NCBI GenBank assembly: GCA_949825065.1
Contig: OX463848.1
Location: 30,013,549 to 30,077,548 of the forward strand
Direction: 5' to 3'
DNA: 64,000 nt
DNA from: Odontocerum albicorne
Lineage: Eukaryota; Arthropoda; Insecta; Trichoptera; Odontoceridae
The number at the start of each line of letters is the position of its first letter. Position 1 is the first letter of the stretch. The notes under the pieces are model-generated. The model was not told where the DNA came from. It ran no database searches and was given only the letters and a program-made list of their open reading frames with translations. Positions 1 to 10,151 of the stretch are shown here, piece after piece. Made by a program: the position numbers and the translations under genes.

Positions 1-516
1 TTTTGACTTAACTAAGTCTAAAAATGTCACTCCTTCATGAGAAGCTTTGACCGACTTTGGTAACACCAACCAGATCATTCTTAGGTTAATAAAATCTATC
101 GAAATTTGAAATGAGATAAATATCAAAGCTTAGAATTACTGCAGTGAGCACGCACATAAAGGTTCTAGATGGTTTAAGAAAAGATTATTTTGAAATCGGG
201 GAAAGAAAAATATTACTGTTGGAAAATCGGTTTTAAAATTGAAAGACAAAATGCATGAATACCTATAAAACTAGACAAAAAATACAGAAAAAAAATCTTA
301 TTTGAACACATTCATGAACACTGTAAATGACTTGGCACATTTGAAAAGAGATAAGAATTATTTTGTGTTATGTTGGACTTCACTACAAGGTTTATCTAAG
401 TGATAAAATAAATGCATACGTCTCAGAATAATTTTGCAACAGATATGAACTGCTTTCAAGAATATTTTTTTAATAAAACATGTTTGATTTTGAATAATTG
501 TGTATTTTTTTATTAG
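1..516. other. upstream intron sequence of POLG2, nothing recognised
   Basis: AT-rich sequence directly 5' of the first POLG2 exon seen here. It ends in a pyrimidine-rich tract and a splice acceptor at 515-516. Short open stretches exist in all frames, but none aligns convincingly with the missing N-terminal (aminoacyl-tRNA-synthetase-like) part of POLG2, so I treat it as intron. Confidence 0.5.
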
Positions 517-672
517 ATTTCAGCTTCACCAAGCAGATTTTCCTTAGGAGAAGTCCATAAATCCTCTGATAAAACTCTAGTCAACATAATTGCAAATTTT
601 GGTTGGGGCAATGAAATTTTTGAAACAATCTCTGTCGGAGAATTAGATGAAAGAAATGATGTTGATATGAAA
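517..672 (+). CDS. POLG2: POLG2 exon (first in window)
   Basis: Encodes 52 residues from ISASPSRF to ERNDVDMK, the segment leading out of the synthetase-like domain. The acceptor is tattag and the donor GTAAGT; the exon ends in phase 0. An alternative acceptor seven bases downstream (atttcag) would break the frame. Confidence 0.85.
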
Positions 673-3600
673 GTAAGTATTTTAAGTTATTAAGTTTTAT
701 AAGAAATAAATTCCGCACCTTAAATGCTAACACCTCTCTAATTATAATGCTTCTTATCATTGGAAGTGTTATTTTTGTACATTTTCATTCATCAGGCATA
801 TGAAGCACTCGCTATCCTGCCGACAATCATTGGAATATCTTCAGTCAAGTACAGCATCAGACCAAATCCTCTCAACTATCCAACGAAGTCCTGCGACAAG
901 CATAGAAAATATAATAAATTGTCCCTGGACAAGACTAGTTGTGTAGCTAATCAAATAATGTATGTACAAGCCTGAAAAAAATACTTTTATCTCTATTGAA
1001 CGAACATCCAATAGCTCCAATTGTTCACAATGTGTTATGCATTACAATTTATGCATATCGAAAAGGTGAGTTGGCCAAATCAAAAAAATAACTAGCTCCC
1101 ATTTTGTCTGTTATGACTCAGAGTTCTGTAACTTAACGTCTCAATTGAAACACTCAAAGATCGAAAATGGAAGCATATTATCATTATTAAATGAATATTC
1201 TTCATTTTATCTGCTTTAAGTACTGCCCTGTTTCAGTTTTATAATTTGTGCAGCCACCATTATCACTAATTCCTGTGAAAATATTTCTGGATTTGCAGTA
1301 TCTGAAACATTTACCCCTTCTCTTCTACAAAACAGATTTAACATCCTGTTGAACCTCTCAAACCATCTCTCTTCAGAAATTGAGCATTTGACTTCCTCAT
1401 CTTTCTTCGACTTCTAATTAATGAAAAAAATCTGTTTCAAGATAACATGGGGAATAATTTGATCATCTATTCAGAACTTTTCATTACCAGAATCAAGATC
1501 TTCACTTTTTCCACATTTTGCGCATTAGCATTATGGCAGTGAAAATTAACTCGAGATATTAACTTCAGAGTAACAATTCACAGTTGTCCATAAGTACTAA
1601 GCAATGTTACTCACTTATTAAGTACCTTAACCCTTTTAATCCCAGCATATTTTGCATAAAATGTGCGAAAAATCCCAAGCATTTTTTGACAAAAAAACAT
1701 TAGTTTATATTTTATTTTCTATCTCAGTTTTAAAATCTTTTTTTTTTTTGTGGAGACCTACTTGTAGAGTGTAAAATAATAAGCCATTTTCATATATTGG
1801 TTAAAACATGAATAAATAAAAGAAAAAAATAGCTCAAATATTTTTTTATAAAAAATATTTAAATTTTGAGTTTGATTCGTTATGAACCCAACAATGCATG
1901 TTTTTATAAAAAAAAACAATCGATATGAAAAAAAATTGTTCTTAGCAGGAATAAAAAAAACAAATGAAAAAAAATATATACATTGTTTTATAGACAAGAT
2001 ATCGAAAATAAAACTTGTAAAAATAGTTGATCTCAAGTACCTGCTTTTGTTTAGACTGCCTGGCGTAATCCGGCCCTATTAGGGAAGCATAATAAACCAC
2101 ACATTAACAGTCAAAATGTCACCCGCAGGTATTCAATATATGGTAAATGCATTCTTTTAAAATCTAATGATTCTCAAAGTTAAAAAAAAAATTTTTTCAA
2201 CATAAAAATTTGTATGAAAACTTTGAAAACGATGATCGGCCCCGTGGGATTTTTCGCATACACTAGTTGAGGCCGATGATCGGCCCCATGGGATGAAAAG
2301 GGTTAAATTCTAGGCGATAGCCTAAGCCCATTTCTCTTTAACTGCATAATGGATAATATCATTGCAGAGGTTGCATCTCTCAAATTGGGGTACATTCTTG
2401 GTAAGGAAGCGGTGGGAATTCTCTGTTATGCTGACGACACTACACTCATAGCTGAAAATAAAAATGACTTACAGAGAATGCTCACAAAGTTCGATGAATC
2501 CTGCTCAGAGTACAATATGATTATCTCCGTAGCGAAAACCAAGTGTATGACATTCTCCAAAGACCCACTAGAGTGCAGAATTTCAGTATGTGATGAGCCA
2601 ATTGAACAAGCAACCCAGTTCAGATATCTTGGCAGTGAACTACTCAGCTCTCATGACCTCCCCAGAGAAGTAAGGCCTCAGGTAGATAAAGCTGCAGTTG
2701 TGGGGGCTGCCTGAGAGATGTCATATGGAGGAATAAAGATATGAGAACGGATAGCAAGGTACGCATTTATAAGACCTGTGTACAACCTATCCTCACATAT
2801 GGCATCGAAGCGAGGGCGGACACTGTCAGGACAAAAAGTATGCTAAGGACAACGGAAATGAGAACTCTGCGCGCTATTGCTGGGAATACTTTGCGTGATC
2901 GTCTAAGGAACACCACAATCCGAGAGGTCTGTGAGGTCCAAGATGTGGTCAGATGGGGACGACAGCGTTGACGATACTGGTACCAACATGTACAGAGAAT
3001 GAATTCCACAAGAATTCCATACATAGCTCTGCATGGGGTGCCGGATGGACTGCGTCCACCAGAGAGACCCCCGAAACGAAAGAGAGATAGCTGGAGCTTA
3101 GCATCACAGGAGGATAATCCTGCAGTAACAGACTCTTGAGTCTATAGAAAGTCTAAGAAGAAGAAGAAATTCTATTCCTATTATTGTTTCAATCTACCAA
3201 ACGCATAAAAAACATCTATAATGCTTATTTTGTCATTTTACAGGCACGCTGTGGTCGTAAAGTAGTCACACCAATGGTCGTAGCAAGTGAAATGTCTTTA
3301 GAAACTGCAGTAATCGGACTTCTTTGTGATGCTTATGATAAAGATCGTAAACGGAAACTGCCAGCTCTTAGGATACATAAAAAATTAACACCTTTTAAAT
3401 GCATCTTTGCTGCATCTGGCCCAGGTATAGTAATTTTTTATTGTATAAAAAATCCATTCTCTAATTTTCGACCTTAACCCTTTCAACTCCGGATTTTTTT
3501 TTGTATGACATATCTGTAACTCGACTGTACTTTTTAGCAATTTCAAGTAAAAATGGTAGATTTTAGACAAAATTTATTTAAAAATAAAATAAAAAAGGTA

Positions 3601-6600
3601 TCATGCAAATGGACCTTCAAATGATTATAAATTAATTTATTTAGGCAAAATAAAAATATTTAAATATTTTTAAATTTTATAATTGTTCATAGTATGATAT
3701 CTGAAAAAACAATCTCCCAAATGCATCCTAGGTTTTCCAGGACAAGTGTCACACTACTCATATGTTTCGTGTCTTTGCCCTTTTTTGTTCCTCTGTGAGC
3801 ACACCACACAGTTCCTCTTCGATCCTTTCCGCAAAACGTGCAGTTTACCATCCAGTCATACTTCAGACGAAGAAGTAGATGGCCTACTTCGAGGCTAACG
3901 AAAGTCTCCAACTAGCTGGTCTACCAGAAGTTTTATAAATTTCAAGTGACTTGAAGGTTTTTATTTTTTAATTTTATAGTTTTGTATATGATGTAAGCAT
4001 TAATTGAACACAATTCCATCCCCCAGAAAAAAAGTTTTCTCCACCACTTCAAAGATTTTCTAAAGAAGGTGTGGATGTATTGATCTGCATGGTCCACTCC
4101 GCCCATAGATTTCGTGTAGTTCAGTACCACGGCTGGTTTCTCTGTTACCAATTACCCACTAGAACTCTGATTATTACTTGTTTCTAACATAGTTTCATTT
4201 TTTTTGTCACCATACATACTGAAAATAAACTCATCTTCACTCTCACTTAGTTAGAAATGTTCTTCCATTTTTAAGGATGAAAAAAAAACTTTAATATTTT
4301 TACACATAAGTACTAAATTTAACAATGTAAATGCATCGGAATGGTAGCAATGACCTTGCAAAACTGATAAATAGTGTTTATACCTGCTCTAATAGGTACC
4401 TAGACCTATTTTAAGGGTAAACAATACAAATGTACATTATGGCGACCTATAGTCCCCAACAGAGTTACAAAATAATTTACCATGTCGACATATTGTCGCC
4501 AACGGAGTAGAAAGGGTTAAAGACTAAAAATCCTCTATTATGTAACAATATACAAGTTTATTTGGCTGAGTAAAATATTTTTTTTTTTTTAAAAGACCTT
4601 GTGAAAGAACATGTGTTGATGTATAAAATATGTGCAGCATTTTCTATTAAATGTATTAATTAGTCTTAAGTGATGGTGTACATGAAAGATTTAGATAAAG
4701 GAAAATGTGACTGGATCATGTGGACCAAATTTTAAAGAAAGTAAAGTAAAAAGTACAAATATTATTCGAGAATTTTGTATATGAGTTTTATGAATGTGGA
4801 GGAATCTAAAGTTGTGTGATTGGATAGAAAAGTGTGGAGATCTATTCTCTCTGCCTACCCCGAAATGGACACTGCATTATTGTGTATTTATTTAGTCAGT
4901 ATTAACTAATAAAATCAACAACTATTTAAATTACAGTTAATGCAAGGTCTTGGATTGGACTCTGCCGCATTTTTGTGTAGCTAGTTTTATTAAATATGTA
5001 AAATAGATCAAGCTGCTACCATTTATGTTATGATCTACACTTAACCTGTTCACCGCGTTAAAAATCAAATTCCACGAATCCTGTGCGCGGCACAATTTCA
5101 GCGTTTTTTAATTTCTAAGTTTAAACACATATTTTGTTTAGGACTACTGATATTTGATTACAACACCAAGTAAACATGACACTTAAGTAATTTTCTGATA
5201 ATAAATAATAGTCATTACTCTTAAGGAGACTCGTTAAATAAAGGAGATAAACTTAACATTACGTAAAATAAACAAAGGAATGCTACGATCAAATCAATGC
5301 TTCATGACACTCACCCAATCAAATGCATATAGCACTAGTAATGTTTATTTACGTAAGAGAGACTTAGTAATGTTTATTTACGTAAGAGAGACTCATCGCA
5401 GGACTCGATCCGCGCGACAGGTCGTTAATGCTGGAAATATTGAGAAACCAAAAAAATTCGGCGCTCTGTTTATTCAACAATATCTCATAAACTAATATAT
5501 TATTTGACAAGGTTTTCAGAGATGTCGCTAGAATAAAGATTATTTTAAATTTTAGTTCAATTTTTATTCCGGTTTTGTGTCATTTTTTTTAAGTATTTGT
5601 GATTTGAAACTTGGATTGTCGTCAGATCACAGGCGTTTGTGCTCCCCGCGGGGAACAGGTTAAATGTTGTCTTAAACTCCGGCCGCTTATTCTCTTTTTA
5701 ACATCCATTTTAAGTCTCTGAAAATTACAAAGTTTACATATGGGTATACTGAATTTTAGCATTAGAAAAGTTGGTCACTCTTTTGTGTCTTAAAAAGTTG
5801 CTCATTCTTTTGATACAACTAACACATCGATCAATAAATCCAGGGACTCACCAACAGATGCCGCCTCTAATAACAAATCCATACCATTCTCAGTTAATAT
5901 CAACCTTTAGAAGTTACATGTCAAACTTTCATGACATTCCGACATTGAGTTACAGTGGTTTTAGTGACGCTACTTTTGCTATTTTCAAAACAATGGAAAA
6001 AAAACGAATTTCGTGTGTTGATAAAACATTGCTTTTTAATGGGGAAAATTCCGTTCAAACTCAGCGATGGCTTGAAAAGTGTTATCCGGGCTCTACTCCG
6101 TCGAAAACAACCATTTGTCAGTGGTATGCTGATTTCAAACGCGGTCGTACAGACACAAATGATGCTGAACGCTCTGGTCGTCCAAATGAGGCTGTTAAAC
6201 CAGAAAACATAAAAAAACCCTCAAAATCGTGATATAAAATCGCAAAATAAAGTTGCGTGAGATACCTGACATCCTGAAGATATCATTTGGAAGTATTTAC
6301 ACTATTTTGCATGAACATTTGGTCATGAAAAAGCTTTTTTCAAAATGGGTGCCGCGTTTGCTTGAGCAGCCGGTGAAAGTCGTTCGAAGCGACCAAAAAC
6401 TCAACAGTCGGCCGGGAAGGTTATGGCCTCCGTAGTTTGGGATGCGCATGGTATAATATTCATCGATCACCTTAAAAAGGGAAAAACCATCAATAGCGAA
6501 TATTACATAGCGTTATTGAAGCATTTGAAAGCAGAAATTGCAAAAAAACGGCCCCATATGAAGAAGAAAAAAGTTCTCTCTTATCAGGATAATGCACTGT

Positions 6601-9600
6601 GTCACAAGTCGATGGTAACGATGGCCAAATTGCATGAGTTGAACTTCGAATTGCTTCCGCACCCACCGTATTTTCCAGATTTGGCCCCCAGCGACTATTG
6701 GCTGTTCGCAGACCTCAAAAAGATGCTCCAGGGAAAGAGATTTGGCTCCAATGAAGAAGTGATTGCCGAAACTAACGCCTATTTTAAAACCAAAGATAAA
6801 TGATTTTACACGGCTGGCATAGAAAAGTTAGGAAAGCGTTGGAATGAATGTATCGCTCTTGAAGGAGACTATGTTGATGAATAAATAAGAATTTTGGCAA
6901 ACAAATGTTGTTTTAGTAGTTAGTCCCGGGAGTTATTGATCGATTTGTTAGTATTGTAACTTTCTATTATTTCATCTATTTTTGAATGGTTTCACAAAAT
7001 AATTTTTTTTAAATTCCAGATTCTGAAACATTGGAGGAATTGGCTCAATTAGCATTTTTCTTGACTAAACAATTGAGAAAATCTGGTATATCCACTGCAT
7101 TACTACCAGATTGTACTGCATCTCCTCTTTCCTCTCAGGTGATTCAATTTTCATTATTATTCATCATTTACCTGAAATTCTCCTGTCACAAATATGTATA
7201 ATTGATAGAAAGACAGACAGTTACTGAACTTTTATTTTGAAACATTTTCTAGCAATCTAAAAAATAGTTCTTTAGAGTCCAAGAATCCTAATAATCCAAT
7301 CTTGAATTTTGAAGCACATTAATATTTGATCCGACTCAACCCCATAAAAATTATAATAATGGTGATGATTCATAAATTTGGACCAGTGGTTGATTTTCAG
7401 GATTGTAAAAATAAACCCCCCCTATAAGTATGTGTATGTAACCAAAGTGTCTTACATTCTTCTTCTTATTGTGTCAAAGACACTAAATTATTTCCACTCA
7501 ACACCAGAATTTTGCCATCTGGACAGCACTGCATGCTGCATAAATCAAGTCCTCTTCGATGCAAACCACTGGACTCCTAGGGCACTTCAGCAAGTGTTGC
7601 ATGAACTGTTCCTCACTGCAAAATCGATCAATCATGCAACATTCCCCATTTTGATATGTTGTCCTTACTTCTTCCAATGACAGACTCATGAGATTTCCAG
7701 GCCAGTTCAGGTAATGCTTTTATGTGATTTTAATTAAACTGTCCCTAGACCTAGGGGCTGGGGACTGGTGGCTAAGCAAAGAATGTCAGGTCATCCATTT
7801 GGTGGATCTCTCGGCACTGATTGTAATATCTCGTAAATTTAAAAAAGCAAAACCTGCTTATTATTCATGCATTACATACATACATATCATTTACCTGTCG
7901 GGGTAGGCAGAGTGGAGAGAGTGCAAGACTTTCCTATCTCGACACATCCTTCACCTCTTCTACATCCATGTACCTCATACAACTTCTGCGATTTCTCTGA
8001 CTTTCTACATTCCCATCTTTCTAAATATAATAGTGCTCCATTGACTTTGTCTCCTATCACTACACGCTGTTCGATATCCCTCGTAACTATTCCATCATCT
8101 GAGAAAATTATGTATTAAAATATTTTTTGTATTACATTTGTAATATACCTTTATACAGAAAGTATGATCATTCCTTAATATCAAAAGAAACTTAATTGGT
8201 TGAATGTGAGAAATGGATGCAAAGTTCACGATTAACACTATTATTTAACATCCTTGACTGTCCTGCTAGCCCCTCTTATCTCATGACATAAGCTAGAATC
8301 AGTTTCCAATAAATGTTATTGGCATGTTTCAAGCAGGAATAAAAAAAACCATTTCAATTAAGTGATGTGTTTCATTCCCGATTTGCTTTTCCTGCTCCCT
8401 CATTAACAAATGAAAAATATTTTATGATTATGAATCTTTCTCTATTTACTGTTCTCTAGTCAGTTAGAAAAGGCTGTCAATAAGCCCACCTGACTATACT
8501 CGTAGAATATAAAATAAATAAACCAAATCTTAAGCAATTAAGGAATTTTCATAATCTGAAAGCCTTAGATAAAATTGACTGATAAATCTGACATAAAATT
8601 GTGCTTACCAAATTTTAAAAAGTTATTCTTGCAACGACTTTTTGATCTGTTTTAATGTATAATTAAAAAAAATGTTTCAAGTTTTTACAGCCAATCTATA
8701 CTGTTTCAAATTTGGGAACACATTTTACAAAAATGATCTTGTACAGTGGTGTACGGAAAGTTATCTTGGACATTTAAAAACAATGCACTAGAAATGGGTG
8801 CCGAATGTGGTAAACAATATGTGATATAGTATGAAATAATCGGATAAAAGATAAATGTTTGATAGACATGGATTTTATATGATTTAAGAAAGGAATTTTG
8901 AGGTAGTTTGATTATATTGAGAGGATGAGTTTCAAATGACTTACAAAACAAATATATCTATAAAATTAATGGATAGCAAGGAATAAGTAGACCAAGGAAA
9001 GTATGGAAGTTTGTAGTTAACAAAATTTGAACCAAGGGAAAGTAGAAGTATTAGAAACAAAATGTATGATAAACTTTGTGGATGTGGAAGAGGTAAAAAC
9101 TGTGAGCGGATAGAAAATGGAAATCTGTCCTTTGCTTACATCAAAAGGAACATAACATCGTAGTATTTATGTAATATTGTTGACGAATGTATAAGGCATG
9201 TACATGTAGCTAAATATCTTTAACATTTTGTAAAAAGAATTATTAATTGTTCTTTGTCATAGTATTAATATATGCCGTTTTGATTATTTTTCAGTTTCAA
9301 AGGAACGATGAATGGGGAATACCTTTCACTGTCATAGTAGATCCTGAAACACTTAAATCTGGCATTGTAGATATACGGAATAGAGATACGAGCGTTCGGG
9401 TATGTCAATAATATTCATTTTGATCCTTACTTTTTTAAATCATCTAATAACAGTCAGCTTCGTAAACTTTTCTAACAAGATAAACTGTTAATTCGTTCGT
9501 ATGGTACCATTCAATAAATCTGAATTGATTTGCACATACCAAGAGACAAACGTTGTCTTTAGCCCTATTAATTGAACTTATTGAGCTATTAACCAATCGA

Positions 9601-9989
9601 GATTTTTTTCTCTATCAATTGTAAAACAAATTTAAAAAGAACAAAACAAGTTCTTTTTCTCTCTTTCAATATTTATCCATTCTGGGAGATGGTTCACCAT
9701 ATATATCTTAATAATCTCAATAATACATTTCTCCAAATTGATTAAATTCTCTGAAGAATAAAATTAATTACCATATCAATTAAATTTTCTTAGTATTTCC
9801 ATCTTTACTATTCAAAGTAATTATAAATGTCCCAAATTCTCAATGTTTCTTCTTTTATTTTTACGTCCTTTTATAGGTCAATAGTCCCATGTAATAATTT
9901 CTGCTATTTGTTTTTTTTTTTTTTTTCAGGAAGAAGTTCATGTCTCTGACCTGATACAATATCTGGAACGATTATATAGACGTTTCTAA
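517..9989 (+). CDS. POLG2: POLG2, mitochondrial DNA polymerase gamma accessory subunit (C-terminal five exons, 5'-partial)
   Basis: Exons are 517-672, 3244-3424, 7020-7138, 9295-9399 and 9930-9989; all junctions are GT-AG and stay in frame, giving 206 residues plus TAA. The subunit binds the catalytic polymerase in the mitochondrial matrix and raises its processivity. Recognition rests on family landmarks in order: the ASPSRFSL and NFGWGNEIFET segment (compare MSPSNFS and PWGKELIET in the human protein), GRKVVTP, a LxLLCDAYD helix, the KLTPFK strand opening the class-II anticodon-binding-like fold, and the signature RDTSVREEVHVSDL close to the C-terminus (human RDTTMKEMMHISKL). The catalytic-domain-like N-terminal half must lie upstream of the window. 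The introns hold many transposons, none breaking an exon. Identification is firm; only splice detail is inferred. Confidence 0.92.
1216..1413 (-). pseudogene. possible Tigger/CENP-B-like helix-turn-helix remnant
   Basis: A 65-codon open stretch on the minus strand, in the first POLG2 intron, contains SEERWFERFNRMLNLFCRREG followed by VSDT and EIFSQEL. The pattern (aromatic WF-ERF, a basic helix, then an acidic alternating segment with F and EL) resembles the second DNA-binding half of Tigger/pogo transposases. The catalytic domain was not found downstream. It is either a decayed DNA transposon or a chance open frame. Confidence 0.3.
1631..2302. mobile_element. TTAA-flanked piggyBac-type MITE (672 bp)
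   Basis: Flanked by TTAA at 1627-1630 and 2303-2306, the target duplication of piggyBac elements. The terminal inverted repeats start CCCTTTTAATCCCA and, on the other side, CCCTTTTCATCCCA. The interior is AT-rich and codes for nothing recognisable. Near the right end the motif GATGATCGGCCCC occurs twice (about 2230 and 2275). Confidence 0.75.
2311..3172 (+). pseudogene. RTE/BovB-like LINE reverse transcriptase fragment with (AAG)n tail
   Basis: Reading starts inside the reverse transcriptase at GDSLSPFLFNCIMDN, continues through the catalytic box CYADDTTLIAE (2425-2460) and the thumb motif FRYLGSEL, then, after a stop near 2712 and a frame change, the connection region IYKTCVQPILTYGIEA and REVCEVQDVVRWGR. 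The 3' end is a short trinucleotide tail, four AAG units at 3154-3168. The copy is 5'-truncated and carries at least two lesions, so it is dead. The sequence type matches the endonuclease-reverse transcriptase LINEs common in arthropods; clade assignment is by eye. Its 5' edge touches the TTAA element just upstream. Confidence 0.82.
3244..3424 (+). CDS. POLG2: POLG2 exon
   Basis: Encodes ARCGRKVVTP to AASGP, covering the end of the synthetase-like domain and the first strand of the C-terminal anticodon-binding-like domain. The acceptor is ttttacag and the donor GTATAG; it ends in phase 1. Confidence 0.9.
3478..4516 (-). mobile_element. internally deleted piggyBac element, copy 1 of family P1
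   Basis: TTAA duplications sit at 3474-3477 and 4517-4520; the termini are CCCTTTCAACTCCGG and its near-complement CAACGGAGTAGAAAGGG. The minus strand retains transposase pieces: around 3942-4151 the KPAVVLNYTKSMGGVDHADQ block (third catalytic Asp region) followed by a WWRKLFFWGMELCSINAYI helix, and around 3690-3870 the C-terminal cysteine-rich zinc-binding domain, frameshifted. The N-terminal and central catalytic parts are absent. The element begins 53 bp after the POLG2 splice donor. A second copy with the same structure lies at 60908-62461. Confidence 0.85.
4680..4915 (+). repeat. 3'-end fragment of LINE family 2
   Basis: Shares a diagnostic 3' stretch with the fragments at 7880-8115, 8890-9200, 33195-33620 and 40600-40840: a sequence reading roughly MNVEES..VCDWIDRKVWRS followed by the string CTCTGCCTACCCCG and a short untranslated end. 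No reverse transcriptase core remains in this copy. Confidence 0.6.
5045..5659. mobile_element. TTAA-flanked piggyBac-type MITE (615 bp)
   Basis: TTAA at 5041-5044 and 5660-5663. The termini are CCTGTTCACCGCG and, inverted, CCTGTTCCCCGCGGGG. There is no transposase coding; an open frame at 5280-5495 is shaped by an internal duplication and is not recognisable. Terminal sequence differs from the other TTAA elements in the window, so this is a separate subfamily. Confidence 0.72.
5338..5395 (+). repeat. 29-bp direct tandem duplication inside the MITE
   Basis: Two adjacent copies of a 29-bp unit beginning GTAATGTTTATTTACG, differing at one position near the end (CTTA versus CTCA). Confidence 0.9.
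5822..6948 (+). mobile_element. mariner family A, copy 1 (internally deleted, defective)
   Basis: The TA target site is at 5820-5821 and 6949-6950. Termini read ACACATCGATCAATAA and its complement TTATTGATCGATTTGT. The coding relic runs from the ATG at 5993 (MEKKRISC) to about 6884. The N-terminal helix-turn-helix part ([22 protein letters not shown]) is followed by a frameshift near 6230, then by a junction at about 6365-6420 where the sequence jumps from [10 protein letters not shown] to [11 protein letters not shown]. This removes the block that should hold the first catalytic Asp. The second and third Asp remain (YQDN and APSD, 34 residues apart). A TGA interrupts the C-terminal part at 6801. 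Confidence 0.9.
7020..7138 (+). CDS. POLG2: POLG2 exon
   Basis: Encodes DSETLEELAQLAFFLTKQLR and onward to LPDCTASPLSSQ, the first helix and strand of the anticodon-binding-like domain. It takes phase 1 from the preceding exon and ends in phase 0 at CAG before GTGATT. Mariner A copy 1 ends only 71 bp upstream of this exon. Confidence 0.92.
7498..7689 (-). other. short ORF with a Cys/His pattern, unassigned
   Basis: Sixty-three codons reading MSLSLEEVRTTYQNGECCMI and later FMQHLLKCPRSPVVC. The H-x3-C-P-x-S/R-P-V-x-C arrangement recalls TRAF-type or FBXO30/40-type zinc-binding segments, but the preceding cysteine pair is not well placed and there is no partner exon in view. It may be a fragment of a retroposed gene or a chance frame. 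It is on the strand opposite to POLG2, inside its intron. Confidence 0.25.
7880..8115 (-). repeat. 3'-end fragment of LINE family 2
   Basis: On the minus strand this ends with the same CTCTGCCTACCCCG motif as the 4680-4915 copy, preceded by a sequence reading about DVEEVKDVSR. No reverse transcriptase core. Confidence 0.55.
8890..9200 (+). repeat. 3' part of LINE family 2
   Basis: Reads as a decayed C-terminal LINE segment, beginning near Y-I-E-R-M-S and passing through CMINFVDVEEV and a basic stretch. It aligns with the 25050-25760 and 4680-4915 copies. Confidence 0.5.
9295..9399 (+). CDS. POLG2: POLG2 exon
   Basis: Thirty-five codons, FQRNDEWGIPFTVIVDPETL to RDTSVR, phase 0 at both ends. 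Donor GTATGT. Confidence 0.93.
9930..9989 (+). CDS. POLG2: POLG2 terminal exon
   Basis: Encodes EEVHVSDLIQYLERLYRRF and the TAA stop, after a long polypyrimidine tract (9910-9926). The mark of the family C-terminus is the helix following RDT. Confidence 0.93.
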   Translation, partial: EEVHVSDLIQYLERLYRRF

Positions 9990-10149
9990 GTTATTACAAT
10001 GGTATTTTTTTACTGACATTTGTTATTAAATGTGAAAAATTATAGTTATTTTGAAAACATATATGAAATGTTTATTTATTTATTTTTATTCACAATATTT
10101 ATTTTTGCTCAATTACAATGGAATGTTCAATTTCAAAAATTTATTTAAA
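9990..10149 (+). promoter_or_regulatory. POLG2 3' UTR with a candidate poly(A) signal
   Basis: An ATTAAA hexamer lies at 10025-10030, about 35 bp after the stop. It is the nearest signal; mariner B copy 1 starts at 10152, so the mature 3' end probably precedes it. Confidence 0.4.
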
Positions 10150-10151
10150 TA

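Larger units (their letters stand above)
7139..9294. other. POLG2 intron with two LINE fragments and one unexplained ORF
   Basis: Contains, besides the entries listed separately, AT-rich sequence without recognisable genes. Minus-strand LINE family 2 sequence is at about 7880-8115 and plus-strand sequence at 8890-9200. Confidence 0.6.

Noticed and set aside
1..516. Possible upstream POLG2 coding sequence (frames containing GLRKDYFEIGE or LNTFMNTVNDLAHLK)
   Set aside because: Frames are broken by stops and have no aligned splice sites; similarity is too weak.
760..975. 71-codon plus-strand ORF with an acceptor-like start (cag before GCATATG), considered as a POLG2 exon
   Set aside because: The flanking POLG2 exons already join in phase 0 at the expected place (DVDMK to ARCGRK), and the translated sequence has no POLG2 resemblance.
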